Translations under genes and position numbers: made by a program
In this document: piece after piece, positions 1-9,475 of the stretch
Layout of the letters: each line of letters starts with the position of its first letter
Numbering within the stretch: the stretch's first letter is position 1
Notes under the pieces: model-generated
The model's input: the letters and a program-made list of their open reading frames with translations, nothing else
Database searches by the model: none
What the model was told of the DNA's origin: nothing
DNA from: Priapulus caudatus
Lineage: Eukaryota > Priapulida > Priapulimorpha > Priapulimorphida > Priapulidae
DNA length: 26,050 nt
Reading direction: 5' to 3'
NCBI RefSeq assembly: GCF_000485595.1
Contig: NW_014578392.1
Span: forward strand, 38,552 to 64,601

Positions 1-189
1 AGGTGACCTGCGAACATGAGCTGACTTTGCTGTCCCTGGACGAAGAAATGGCTCTCGTCACTAAATATAACTTTTCAAACAAGTATTTTAATTCAAATTC
101 GCAACGAGTGAAATCATTCAAGTTATAATTATTTAATGGTGTTAACGAGCCATCAACAAACTATTACTTTAGCAAGAGCACACAGCATG

Positions 190-1882
190 CTATATATCAT
201 CTTCATCAGACTTGTTATTAGATTGTTCGTGCCTTTTTGTTTTCTTGAATAGGGTTTTCTTCGCCGCCTTCCCGCGAGTACTGGCTTTCTTGGTCTTATT
301 TTTGTGCAAAGCCAGCTCACTTCTGACGGGGGTATCAGTCAAAATGAGTTTTTCTCTTACGACCTTTCTGTACTCCTTCAACCGTACCGGTTTTTCTAGC
401 TGCAGCTTTCGGAAGCGGAGCAAATTCTGCGGGAGATACATAGTTTGATGTTGAAGCTGTATTTTTTCCTGACATGGGTTTGCACAGTATCACCACTCTT
501 TTCGGAAGTCTGAACACTGATTACTGGGAGGTACTGCTGGTCCGGGATTTCTTTCAGCGATTGCGTAATCACCGACGCCACTGTCACTAGTAACTTCATC
601 GTGATTGCCGTTTGCGTTTTCATCACTCTTGTTTCCGGAATCTGGGTTAGGACGATCGGTAACTGCTGCTGGCGCGAATTCGTCGTCTCTGAACACTTCT
701 CTATTAAACGGTAATATTCCAGTTTTACGGAATCCAGACATGATATTCTGCGGTGTCATGGCAGTCATGTGAGCAGCGCTGACGAATTGTGGAATTTTGT
801 ATATCGTAATGTTATTGTCTGGATTTTTTTCTCATCCACTCATCCATTGCTTTGTCGTAAGCTGATTTGAAGTGTCTGTAAACTGAGACGTCAAGGGGTT
901 GCATGTGATGCGAGCAATGCGGGGGTAATGTCAGCATGGCGATCCCGTTATCTTTCGCCTTGTCTATGGCAGCGATAGATATGTGGCTCTCATGGTTACC
1001 CAGTATGAGCAGTATTTTTCGTTCAGTGCCACAAGCTGTCTGCGAAATTATGTGATCAAGATAAATGAGGAATTTCTCCTCATTTATCCACCCCGTTTTG
1101 GTTGCGGTTCCCACTGTACCGGGAGGAGAATTATGGATAAACCAGGGCTTGTAGTTCACTTGAGGGAATATATGCATCGGCGGTAAGCTTACTCTGTCGG
1201 CCCTTACAGTATATACAGCAGTGACCAACTGGCCGCGCTGTGCTGAGGTTATTGAACCAACCTGACGAGAACCGGTTTCGGCAACAACACTTCTAGGGTT
1301 CTGTACGGTTGTGCACCTTGTTTCATCGAGATTGAAAATCTGATGGCCACTGAAATCATCTTTTTGCATGACTGCAGCGAGATTTGTGAAAAATGCGTCA
1401 ACATTATGCCTGGTGAATGCCGTGGCACGGTCTTTCGAGGTAGCTTCGGGACTGCGGATCGAGAGCCGGTTACGTTTCGAGAACAGTTTGTACCAGTCAT
1501 CACCAGCTCGTTGATTTTTTCCCCAGCTTTTTGGTATTTTCACATTGTTCCGGACCCCGAACTCGTACGCCTGTTCCTGACACTTACGTCGGGACAGTTC
1601 GTAAAACTGCTTGGCGTGGTCCTTTACTGAGTGATTACTAAGATCAAGGTCCCATTCACGTTCAGAGAACACTCGATGATATTTTGGACGTTCTCGTATC
1701 CGATGTTTAGGATTGTCTGAAGTTTTGCACTTCTCTACTATACGGGATAAGTCATACGGGTTGACATCGTGTAACTTGAGCTGAACGTATTGACGCAGCG
1801 CCCATCGTATACCCGAACTCGCATCTTGTGAACGCTCTGTAATTGTGATCAATGCTATGTCACGTCGCGAGGCGACAGACAA
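190..1882 (-). pseudogene. pogo/Tigger-like DDE transposase, frameshifted
   Basis: This is a relic of a cut-and-paste DNA transposase of the Tc1/mariner-pogo group. The largest open segment (812-1882) has a CENP-B-type helix-turn-helix region at about residues 70-150, containing FSEREWDLDL and AGDDWYKLF. A DDE_1 domain follows. The first Asp is D186 (FNLDET) and the third is D331 in MQPLDV. The second should lie in an LDNH motif, but position 295 is Gly (LGNHESH; codon at 998-1000), so catalysis should be lost. A run of A's near 812 shifts the frame. The typical C-terminus then continues at 490-768 (GFRKTGILPFN) and, after further shifts, at 190-517 (lysine-rich tail with ILTDTP). The open segment begins with TTG, not ATG, and the usual N-terminal Psq helix-turn-helix was not found. 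Terminal inverted repeats were not identified. Family assignment is confident; the exact family name is not. Confidence 0.88.
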
Positions 1883-2521
1883 TGAAACTCTATTGGCCCA
1901 TAATTAGCATCATATGGACTGATACATTCCATTCCTCATTGAGTTGGTCAAATGAGTATGAATGTGAGAATCAAAAAACTTAGTTCAAAAGATGGTAAAA
2001 TGAAGTTTTAATTGTAACTACCGATCTGTATATCGTCTTCACAATCGCTTGCACGGATGGCTTTTTGTAGTTGTTCTTTTCACCAGAGGTCACCACCTGT
2101 TGCTATCATTAGCAGTTTAGCCCAGAGCCCTGGTGGCACAACATGTACCGTGGGCGCAGTTGCAACTTTACCACCCTAACCTTCGTTCCTACTCTCCAAT
2201 CAACACGCTCATATCCCATTCGCTGTGACGCCAAGAATTTTTAAATGTGGCAGCATCGTGACACGCAGAGCTACAGGTCCTACAACTGTAAAGGTAAAGG
2301 AAAGAATTAACGCAGACGACAATCAGAACACCCATCATTCTACAAAAGCAAGCTTACCAAGCGTGAGCGCCAGCGATCAATAAATATAGAAAAAACGCGA
2401 GCTATTACTCCAGCTACTGAATGCAAATTGGTAGTCGAGACCTGCGTTACCATGCGTATCGTGATGGGCGTGTTTGTTCTAAGACAGTGGTTTGCAGGAA
2501 GGGATAGCGTATGAGGTTCCC
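1883..2521. other. intergenic stretch, no gene recognised
   Basis: No ORF of note, RNA gene or clear repeat was seen. The stretch would contain the 5' part and upstream terminal repeat of the transposase relic if these survived, but no inverted match to the window start was found. Confidence 0.4.
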
Positions 2522-3157
2522 TTATTGAATTGTGAGTGGTGGTGCACTGAATGTAAGCATAAGGCCGGCAGCAAAGTGGTGGTGTGGGTGGTGCGCTCTA
2601 GCAGGTGAAGCGGCTGTAAATTGCAGAGGCGTAATTGGGAAGGAGCCCTCCTGGCGAATGAGGTCGTACAATCCCTTACAACGCAAATCCGACGTAATGA
2701 ATTGAAGATTAAGTATCCTATTGCCTAACAAGCAAACTAAGCCAAAATCCCAGTACACCGCATACGGTAGTGGTCATGAATGGATACGTGCTTGAATATT
2801 CCCATAATGGAATTTGTTGTCACCTGAAGCCATGGGAAACGGCTGGTTATTTTTAACTGCATCTGCTAATTTAGCAAAAGCAATATCCAAATCATTATGA
2901 TTATACAAGGCATCCGGAACAATAGCACGCATGCGAGGCATAAGGTTCGACATGTTAGCCGTAGAGTGTCCTGTAATTGTAAAGAAATGCCAAATTTGTG
3001 GTAAGTCCGGAAAAACAAGTGCCTCTAGCGATGGCAATGCTACATCCACATCCACATCCACATCGTTCGGGATCCACATCCACATCGTAAATTCTTCCTC
3101 GCGTGGCTCAGGGTTCGTGATCTCAGCAATATAGTGGAACCGTCTACGTTGTGTCAC
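2522..3157 (-). other. two unassigned ORFs, possibly one decayed gene
   Basis: Two open stretches of 127 and 78 codons (2774-3157 and 2522-2758) lie head to tail in different frames. The first opens with GTG, so a eukaryotic start would be internal or it would be an exon. It contains an Asp-Val repeat coded by a CCACAT microsatellite and a helical-looking stretch (DIAFAKLADAVKNNQPF). No family was recognised. A minus-strand TATA-like site and splice donor lie upstream (3514-3611), so a spliced gene is possible but unproven. Coding status is uncertain. Confidence 0.2.
3042..3086. repeat. (CCACAT)n microsatellite, interrupted
   Basis: Hexanucleotide ACATCC/CCACAT units run through 3042-3063 and again at 3073-3086, separated by a short unique piece (CGTTCGGG). 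On the minus strand they encode alternating Asp-Val and Met-Trp. Confidence 0.85.
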
Positions 3158-3513
3158 AATGTAGCACCCAGCTCAAGAAGTCACGGCAACAAATGTAAGC
3201 GTGTGCTCTACGTCTTACAAGAAGTGTGTAGAAATGTTAACACTTATAATCAAAGCACAAGAGTGAGACAGTGCCACAAAAGAATAAGATTTATTACAAG
3301 AAAGCTCTTGCAGTAAGTAGAATGGTAGTACGATAGTACAAGAGGTGCTGACAATTAAGACGGTGCAAAGTGCTTCTTTTACAACAGCTATAAGAAACTA
3401 CGTTTAGTATAAGACAGATTATTGCACGTACTGGAAGACAACTCACTAAGATAGTAAAAATAAAAGCAAGATAGATTTAGTGGCAAGAACCCTAAGCCAT
3501 CGCTTAAGAATAA

Positions 3514-3611
3514 ACTTACGTACTGACGGCTTCAATGAACGATGCACGGTCACGCAGGCACAAGACAATATTAGAGACTGACTAATGCCTGCTTTGGCGT
3601 GGCTTTATATA
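3514..3611 (-). promoter_or_regulatory. possible promoter and first-exon donor
   Basis: On the minus strand a TATATAAAG box (3603-3611) is followed about 90 bases later by a consensus splice donor GTAAGT (3514-3519). The spacing would allow a short non-coding first exon. No acceptor or downstream coding exon is established, and the box could instead belong to an old LTR. Confidence 0.2.
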
Positions 3612-3616
3612 TGCTC

Positions 3617-4095
3617 TCAATTTAGTATCCACGAACCCCTCCCAAATAAGGAACTATCCTTTGTACCTAGTCGGCCGTCCGGGAGAGACGCAGCAGAGTT
3701 CCCGTTTTTAGAACAGATCTCAATATACACAAGCCTGGCCATGTCGTAATTAATCGGTCCATCCCTACGAAGATAGCGTGCCGAGCGCACACTCGAACGC
3801 TCCCAATTCTCGAGACAGGGGTGTACCCCTATTGTGCCGACCCTCCAGGGAGAGTGTGGCCACTGCATGCTCGTGTGCCAATCGGTGTAAAAACAACCGC
3901 CGATATCACATGCTCCACGTCCGCTACCACACTGCACAAACAACAACACAGCTGCTGGTTTGCCTGTGCAAACCGCCGGACGTGGAAGACTCATTTCACA
4001 CATTCAATATCCCCCCTCGTTGCTGCTAAGTGAGTGATTTACAAGAATCAATCTGCTGGCCTGTAATATTAAAACGGAGTTGTGTGAGAAAGTTA
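3617..4095. other. no gene recognised
   Basis: A 128-codon minus-strand ORF (3617-4003) and two plus-strand ORFs overlap here. None has recognisable motifs, good internal composition or support from neighbours, so I treat them as chance openings. Confidence 0.35.
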
Positions 4096-4998
4096 TTAAA
4101 CTGATTTAAATAATGCAAATCCTGTGCCTACATCACGTATCATCTCTTCCAGTGTCCGTTCTCGGTGCTGTCCTTCCTCGATTATCTTCTTCATATTCCT
4201 GACTTCCTCTTCTTTCTTATTTTTCATCTCTGTGCTTCTCTCCACCTCTTTCCTATGCTTTCGCTCCCTGATCTTCTTCCACTCCTTATCTTTCCACATT
4301 TTCCAATTCTCCACTGTCTTCCCAAATTCTTTCTCATTTCCTTTAATCATCTTCTCTGCTTCTAATAACTGCCTGTCTAATTGCTCTATCCTCAACTCCT
4401 CTCTTTGTAATACCTCTTCGTTATAATCAACCACTACCTCCAACGGGACAATTTCCGTCATCTGTGGTTTCACTTCTTTTCTTCCTTCCGCTATCTTCTT
4501 CTGCTCCTTTGTCGCCTTCTCACTTCCCACCCTATCCACTACTAGTCTTTGGGTCTCTTCCTTCTGCCAACCTTTCTTTCCCCATTCTGGTTGGGTAACC
4601 ATACATGCGGCCTTGCATGGATGGGGTAGATGTTCAGAGGTTTTAACACCTTGTGCACCTTTACCAGGTGCCGGTTTATGTCGTTTGCCCTTTATTTTTT
4701 TCTTTATCACACTCGGGACACACTTGCCACTGCTGCATTCTGGCGTGTCGCTCCCCATAGTGCTTCGTGTAGTGTTGTATTTTAACACTTATACCACACC
4801 CTGGCACTGGGCATATACTATCCACCACTGTGTTCTCTCTGTTTGTCTTAGCGACGCGTTCTCCTCTTCCATTAGCTCACTCCGATCGCCCTCTTCCAGT
4901 CTAACCACTAGCAAGTCAGTCTGCTCTTCTTCCTCCATCTCTGCTATCAACTTTTCTAAGATGCTCCTCGCCTCCTGTTCCTCCATCTGCAACAACAT
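4096..4998 (-). pseudogene. acidic / C2H2 / coiled-coil protein, copy 1
   Basis: Three parts follow each other on the minus strand. First is an acidic helical N-terminus from an ATG at 4998 (EEQEARSILEKLIAEMEEEE). Next come zinc-finger sequences beginning CPVPGC at 4813, in another frame. Last is a long Glu/Lys-rich coiled coil (about 4130-4560; LRIEQLDRQLLEAEKMIKG). The acidic part and the coil share one frame but are split by a TAA at 4789-4791. The fingers lie in the alternative frame, so at least two shifts have occurred. From 4813 down to about 4131 it matches copy 2 at 9594-10315, with substitutions and a gap of about 40 bp near 4590. Its last codons differ from copy 2. It lies just downstream of an LTR and primer-binding site. 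The function is unknown; it may be a captured host gene fragment, a retroelement ORF or a separate repeat family. Confidence 0.6.
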
Positions 4999-5137
4999 AC
5001 CGAATGGTCAGAGTGACTGCTGACACCTTCCTCCCCCCCCCTAAATTGATAATATCTTGACGTCCTCATATCGTTACGGTATCGTCCTCTACTTCCCACC
5101 GATATCCCTTCTGGTTATCTCGCTATGTCACGCATAT

Positions 5138-5269
5138 TGTAGCGTTACGTCGGCTTCTGTGTCTGTCAGAATATTGGCAGAAATCCTGGTCGGCAGCACC
5201 AGTGTAGCGTTATCGTCGCTTCTGTGTCCTGTCAGAATATTGTGCCGAAATCCTGGTCACGGCCGCCAC
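5138..5269 (-). repeat. tandem duplication of LTR end plus primer-binding site
   Basis: Two units of 65 and 67 bp start at 5138 and 5203, each beginning TGTAGCG, and a third TGTAGCG at 5270 begins the LTR. Each unit carries TGTCAGAATATT and AAATCCTGGTC. On the minus strand this is an LTR terminus (CGCTACA) followed by a PBS-like sequence, repeated. Confidence 0.75.
5249..5268 (-). other. retrotransposon primer-binding site, tRNA-Arg-like
   Basis: Read on the minus strand, TGGCGGCCGTGACCAGGATT begins one base beyond the LTR end. It resembles the complement of the 3' end of animal tRNA-Arg species that start GACCGTG (TGGCGACCGTGAC-AGGATT), with one substitution and one extra C. A more diverged version lies at 5182-5201. 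The tRNA comparison is from memory. Confidence 0.5.
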
Positions 5270-6160
5270 TGTAGCGATCTTCTCCTTCGCTTCTCTTCTC
5301 GTGTTGTTGTTGAGTGTACGGGTGCGTATGTTCTTCTCACTGTTTCGTGATCATATAGTACCCTGTTGCGTTGTGTTTCTGGCCTACCGGCGGTTTATCG
5401 CCGGCTCTTCGGCAGGTTTGCGGAGTGGCGTGAGTGCGTGGCCCTGTAGCTCGACAGAGATACTACACAAGCCGGGAATACGTTTAGTGGCTTATAGAGA
5501 GCCTTTTCTTGCGGAACAAAACATGTCCGCATTCGCGGAGGTGACATACAATAAAAGTTACACGCCCTTAGTTTATATCCGCTTTAACTCCCTCTCCTTT
5601 CCCCCGGTAAAATGGTTACGTTTATCCTGCATTCTATCTAACTACCCCTATCTTTGTGTTTCCCTAGCTGGCTACCCTATCTGTTGCCTAGTGCCTAGTG
5701 CATCAAGTAACTCCTAACGAAAATGATGATACGTCTAGTGCAACATGATGAATGCCCCTTATCTATATATATTTATAAATCGAGGCAAAGTCTTCTTTAT
5801 ATAGCCCCCGCAGATTCAAATGCACATCTTATTAACCAATGATAACGCTTTGCGCCGAAAGTTACATAATGCGCGTTGGTTACTGGCTTTGCATCGCGGA
5901 TTGAAGAGACATATCTCTCAGCCAATGACAAGGCTTCGCGCCAAAATACTTACACGCACGTGCAATAGCACAATCGCGAAGCTACTAAGTTACTAAACAA
6001 TGCCTTTGTGCGCACCATTTACCCCTCGGCGCGCACTATTTACCCCTTAGCGCGCACTATTTACTCGTCGACGCGCACTATTTACCCTCGGCACGCACTT
6101 TAATCATAACAATCTGTCTTTCATGACACGGGTGGGCGCACAAATCAGGCTGCCGCTACA
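5270..6160 (-). mobile_element. LTR of a Ty3/gypsy-like retrotransposon
   Basis: The segment runs from TGTAGCG (5270) to CGCTACA (6160), a 7-bp terminal inverted repeat of the TG...CA type. It is bounded by a PBS-like site at 5249-5268 and a polypurine tract at 6161-6176. It contains TATA-like sequences near 5763-5802 and a 21-bp tandem repeat near its minus-strand start. No second copy of this LTR is present in the window, so it was recognised by its ends and flanking signals rather than by pairing. It could be a solo or junction LTR. Confidence 0.6.
6010..6101. repeat. 21-bp tandem repeat in LTR
   Basis: About four and a half units of GCGCACTATTTACCCCTCGG type start at 6010, 6031, 6052, 6073 and near 6093. 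In the minus-strand LTR they lie close to the U3 end, where such repeats often bind regulators. Confidence 0.85.
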
Positions 6161-6176
6161 TCACTCCCCTTCTTCT
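6161..6176 (-). other. polypurine tract
   Basis: The minus strand reads AGAAGAAGGGGAGTGA directly before the TGTAGCGG start of the LTR. This is the position and composition of the plus-strand primer of Ty3/gypsy elements, and it implies that an element's internal region once lay at higher coordinates. Confidence 0.6.
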
Positions 6177-6260
6177 AGCGCGTAAGCCCCTTCGTGCTTT
6201 GAGCTACCAAACTATCGGCATCAGCCTGAGTTGGGTCACTCACCCGAGTGTATACAATGT

Positions 6261-6366
6261 AATTTAAATTCCCGTGAAATGTAATTACAAATTTAAATTC
6301 CCGCGATATGTAATTACAAATTTAAATCCCCGCGATATGTAATTACAAATGTAATTTAAATTCCCG
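6261..6366. repeat. 29-bp AT-rich tandem repeat
   Basis: Units beginning AATTTAAATTCCCG start at 6261, 6290, 6319 and 6353 (the last after a longer spacing). Each contains the near-palindromes AATTTAAATT and TGTAATTACA. Confidence 0.85.
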
Positions 6367-6432
6367 CTATTATACCTTGATGCGGTTCTCTCCGGTTGCC
6401 GTCGTCCGCTGCAGGGTGGGCCTGGGTCTTCA

Positions 6433-7249
6433 TCACTTGGACGCCCTCTGGAGCAACCATCGGCGTCGCTCCTTCTCATCCTCCAACAACCAGGCCGTCT
6501 TCACCATGCGTAGCTGGAGGTGGCGGTTGAGCACGTCGGCTTGGCGTAGCGTGGCGCCCGACATCCCGCGGATCTCCTCATCGACGACCATTGGCGCCAT
6601 TGTCGTGCCGGGTGGTGCGGGGGTCGTCGACGGGGCCGTGGGGTTGTCGGCGGGATGGTGGGGCGCCACCATAGGCCGAACGCTGGGGGGAGGCTGGTGT
6701 ATCAGCGGGACCGCACAGGTACTGGATGGAGATTACCCGAAACGACGGGTTCTCCCCCTCAGATACACGCTCCCAGCGGTCTCGCCGAAAGTCGCCCCGC
6801 AGCTTGTGGGGGCGATCGCGGAGGTGCCGCGCCAGCCGGTGTTTGACAACTGCGGGGCAGGAGAACTTACACTCGCCGACAGGGCAGTGCACCACCGGCC
6901 TACGAAACGTCGTGGGCTCGTGCGTGCAGCGTGGAGCGGTCGCAAGCCACACACCAAGCCCATCGACTGACCCCACGGCCTCTGCCTGGAGTGGGCACCT
7001 GCGAAGAGGTGCCGCTCGTGGCGTCCGTTGGGCCCCCATCGGGCGGCGGCGGTGTCGGCAGGCACCGTCGGCGGCGCTCTCACGGCGGCCGGGAGCGCAG
7101 GAGCAGAGGACCGCGCCGGCAATGTTGGTGATGGCGACGGCGTTGGTTTTCGTAGCAGCGAGAAACTTCAGCTCTTGACAGCATTCGCTCACCTCCACGA
7201 CATCCCACATAGGTGGTTCTTCCACCCATTTAACTAATACCCAAGCCAT
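6433..7249 (-). pseudogene. GC-rich island with C2H2-like finger, unassigned
   Basis: This block is strikingly GC- and CpG-rich against AT-rich flanks. In one minus-strand frame (6578-7249) there is a finger-like motif, CPVGEC...KHRLARHL, with the C-x4-C and H-x4-H spacing of a C2H2 finger. In another frame (6433-6672) there is a Pro/Ala-rich piece and then an amphipathic helix-like end (VLNRHLQLRMVKTAWLLEDE) closing at a natural stop. The two could be one protein split by a frameshift. High GC keeps all frames open, so coding is uncertain. Similar fingers occur at the N-terminus of some retroelement proteins. The block lies upstream of the polypurine tract at 6161 on the same strand, so it could be internal retroelement sequence, but the composition argues for a separate origin. 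Confidence 0.35.
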
Positions 7250-7258
7250 TTAGCTTTG

Positions 7259-7597
7259 GACTTATAAATCAATGACTTGAACTTCCAGAACTATGAACGA
7301 GTCACGAAATACTGAACGACACCGGCAATTTGAATTTAGCGCGCCAGTGGTTGCTATGCATGTTGCTATCTCGTTGCATGAAACGATCCACTTATTCTAA
7401 TCGGAATTTAAAATAAAATAAAAAAATATTTTTAATAAAAGAAAATTAAATAATTATTTTTATTTGTCTTTTTTTTATCTTGTTTTAAAATATAAAAATG
7501 TATAATGCAACAAACTATTCTGGTTTAGCTTTAATCAATGTGTGAGGTTATAGAAATGATAGCTTCAGTACGTTCACAAAGTTATCACAAACTCATA
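7259..7597. other. AT-rich spacer
   Basis: A strongly AT-rich tract (7400-7500) is dominated by A-runs and T-runs. No ORF, motif or repeat family was recognised. Confidence 0.5.
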
Positions 7598-8090
7598 TAG
7601 TGCGTTCGATTTGTTTCCCCAAGTTAACCTGGGTCTACTCGGGCCAGCCCCAAATACGTTAGATTTGGCAGTCACTTGGTATTTTTGTGTTACCCGGGTT
7701 AACCCGGTGAGGTCGAAGTGAGCGGTTCGCCGAGCCACTAACTTTGGGTGGGGGTGGGGGGGGGGGCTTGGGGAATTATCCCACAATCCATTGCAATGCA
7801 TGGCGACGATATCAGTGCGGGATCAGTGCTGCATGAATGTAGCAGTTTGAATGGCTGCGTGTGTTTGCTCAAGGACGGTGAGTGGATAGGATGATGTTTA
7901 TTACTGTACATGCTCTCTATCCTTGAGCTGCTCATGTTTAGATTTTATTGCTATTCTTTTTTTTGTTACTGGCATCCATGATCATTAACGTGGGTTAACC
8001 CAAAAACCGTTCGTTTATCTTCCCTAACCCAGATGCGTTCGATTTCGTACCCAACCCAGGTGTCTCTGGGGAAGCAAATCGAACGCACTA
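7598..8090. mobile_element. non-autonomous DNA transposon (MITE), 493 bp
   Basis: The terminal inverted repeats begin TAGTGCGTTCGATTTG on the left. On the right the reverse complement is the same, followed by C/TTTCCCCA on both sides and weaker similarity to about 36 bp. The element is flanked by ATA on both sides (7595-7597 and 8091-8093), a candidate 3-bp target duplication. There is no transposase ORF. Inside are a GGGTTAACCC-type palindrome near each end and a G-run (7746-7767) able to form a quadruplex. The 3-bp duplication would suit a PIF/Harbinger-like mover, but ATA is not the usual TWA, so the superfamily is open. Confidence 0.85.
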
Positions 8091-8093
8091 ATA

Positions 8094-8242
8094 ATGGCTG
8101 CTCCTTCACACAAACACTCACAGCAAGAAGAGCAAAGTCAAAGTTGCAAACAAAGAAAATTGTTCCGTAACTCGGATATTAGTTGTGAAAGATTGTCTTT
8201 TGAAGAAGACAATGACATTACAGACATTAAACGCGGCACACG
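8094..8242 (+). CDS. possible first coding exon of a host gene
   Basis: An ATG three bases after the MITE opens 49 codons rich in Gln, Ser and charged residues (MAAPSHKHSQQEEQ at the start; LSFEEDNDITDIKRG near the end). The exon would end at ACACG followed by a consensus donor GTGAGT (8243-8248). Unspliced, the frame ends at TGA inside the donor, as expected for a true exon end. The downstream intron would contain the retrotransposon at 8331. No second exon was found and no family was recognised. Confidence 0.35.
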
Positions 8243-8330
8243 GTGAGTAGATCGTCTATAGGTGAGGTGGCTACTACTAGTAGGCTAGGTAGACTAAGGT
8301 AGTACTACCCGGCCTCAGGCTAAATAATAG

Positions 8331-9066
8331 TGTAGCGGTTTACTCTGCGACTGACTCGTGACTGTGTCTTTACCGCATTCGTCAGTTATGTCTAGGGGTG
8401 TAAAATGTGTTACCGCCGCATGTAAAACCCGCCTACAAATTAGATTGATATAGCTATAGTTTATATATGTGCCGTGGTGTCAATGTGGAGATAGAGAACG
8501 AAACTAGATGATAAAGAGTAGAAACAATGAGTTATAATTAGGTAACCAAACGGATAAATCTTTAATAAGATATAAAACAGGTACAATGAACCACAGTATT
8601 TCCTCTTATATCACAGTACGGTACATTACATTACAGTATTACTTCGAACTGAGCTATTTCTAACTCTCCCAGATCGAACGCTATATTCTCTCTATCAAAT
8701 CTCCTTCTTTGTCGATCACTGTATCGAATGTTCGATCTATTTAGTTACTCTCCAACTCCCCAAATCGAACTCCTTTTTCTCCCTGATGTTCGCTCTATTT
8801 ATCTTATTATTGACAATGGAAATGTTAAACAATTAGCTGTTCGTTTCTAGTTGTGATGTAGATTTCACCAACCAATCAGAGTGACGTTGACATGACGATG
8901 ACGTATACCAACATGGACGAATTCAATTCGGACGATGAACGACACGGACAAGAAAACGGACGAACATTTAAACAGACAGTAATTGTATGTAGCTCACCTA
9001 TATATATTTTCTATATGTTATAACTATTGTCTTCCCACCCCGTTACTGCACTTAGAACTTTCTACA
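8331..9066 (-). repeat. 3' LTR, 736 bp
   Basis: It begins TGTAGCGGTTTACTC and ends TTTCTACA, and aligns to the repeat at 13028-14298 over its length, apart from that copy's MITE and small indels. The polypurine tract at 9067-9077 fixes it as the 3' LTR of a minus-strand element. Confidence 0.93.
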
Positions 9067-9077
9067 TTCCCCCCTCT
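9067..9077 (-). other. polypurine tract
   Basis: The minus strand reads AGAGGGGGGAA immediately before the TG start of the 3' LTR, the standard primer for plus-strand DNA synthesis. Confidence 0.88.
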
Positions 9078-9164
9078 GTCGATCAAGACCGTCCTCGGTC
9101 TTATGCCTTATAATTCCTGCCTGCGCTTATCCCCAAAATCTTAGTACTAATAGAATCACATGCG

Positions 9165-9304
9165 TATTTACAATATCATAGAATGACAGGTAAATTTACA
9201 ATATGATCAAATAACGCGAGAATTTACAATTTGATAAAATGACGCGAGAACTTACAATAGGATCAAATGACGCAAGAATTTACAATATCAATACAAGAAT
9301 AACC
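9165..9304. repeat. 28-bp tandem repeat, five units
   Basis: Units starting at 9165, 9193, 9221, 9249 and 9277 have the pattern AATTTACAATATGATCAAAT then GACGCGAG. The array lies between the coiled-coil stop and the PPT, in the 3' untranslated part of the retrotransposon. Confidence 0.88.
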
Positions 9305-9475
9305 CGCGTATTTACAGCAGATTCACTTATAACAATAATGATTTCACGTGAGTTAACAAATGAATTACAATATTTACCAGCAAGCACGAATATCTTAGAT
9401 GATAATTTCCGAAACACTCACCATCAACAAACAACAAGAATCTCTTATAACTCCCATCCCAATAAATTATTTTAA

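Noticed and set aside
1-120. Start of the window as the terminal inverted repeat of the pogo-like element
   Set aside because: No inverted partner was found upstream of the transposase at 1883-2500.
4124-5023. Plus-strand Ser/Phe/Leu-rich ORFs opposite the coiled coil
   Set aside because: They are the complement of Glu/Lys-rich codons, and the same artefact appears opposite copy 2 (9540-9887).
5182-5201. A second, separate tRNA primer-binding site
   Set aside because: It is more simply a diverged copy of the site at 5249-5268 within the tandem duplication.
5057-5717. Plus-strand ORFs of 97 and 138 codons
   Set aside because: They run through the LTR and its duplicated end and have no motifs; the LTR signals on the minus strand explain the sequence better.
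6377-7237. Overlapping plus-strand ORFs in the GC-rich island
   Set aside because: High GC leaves all frames open; only the minus strand shows a finger-like motif.
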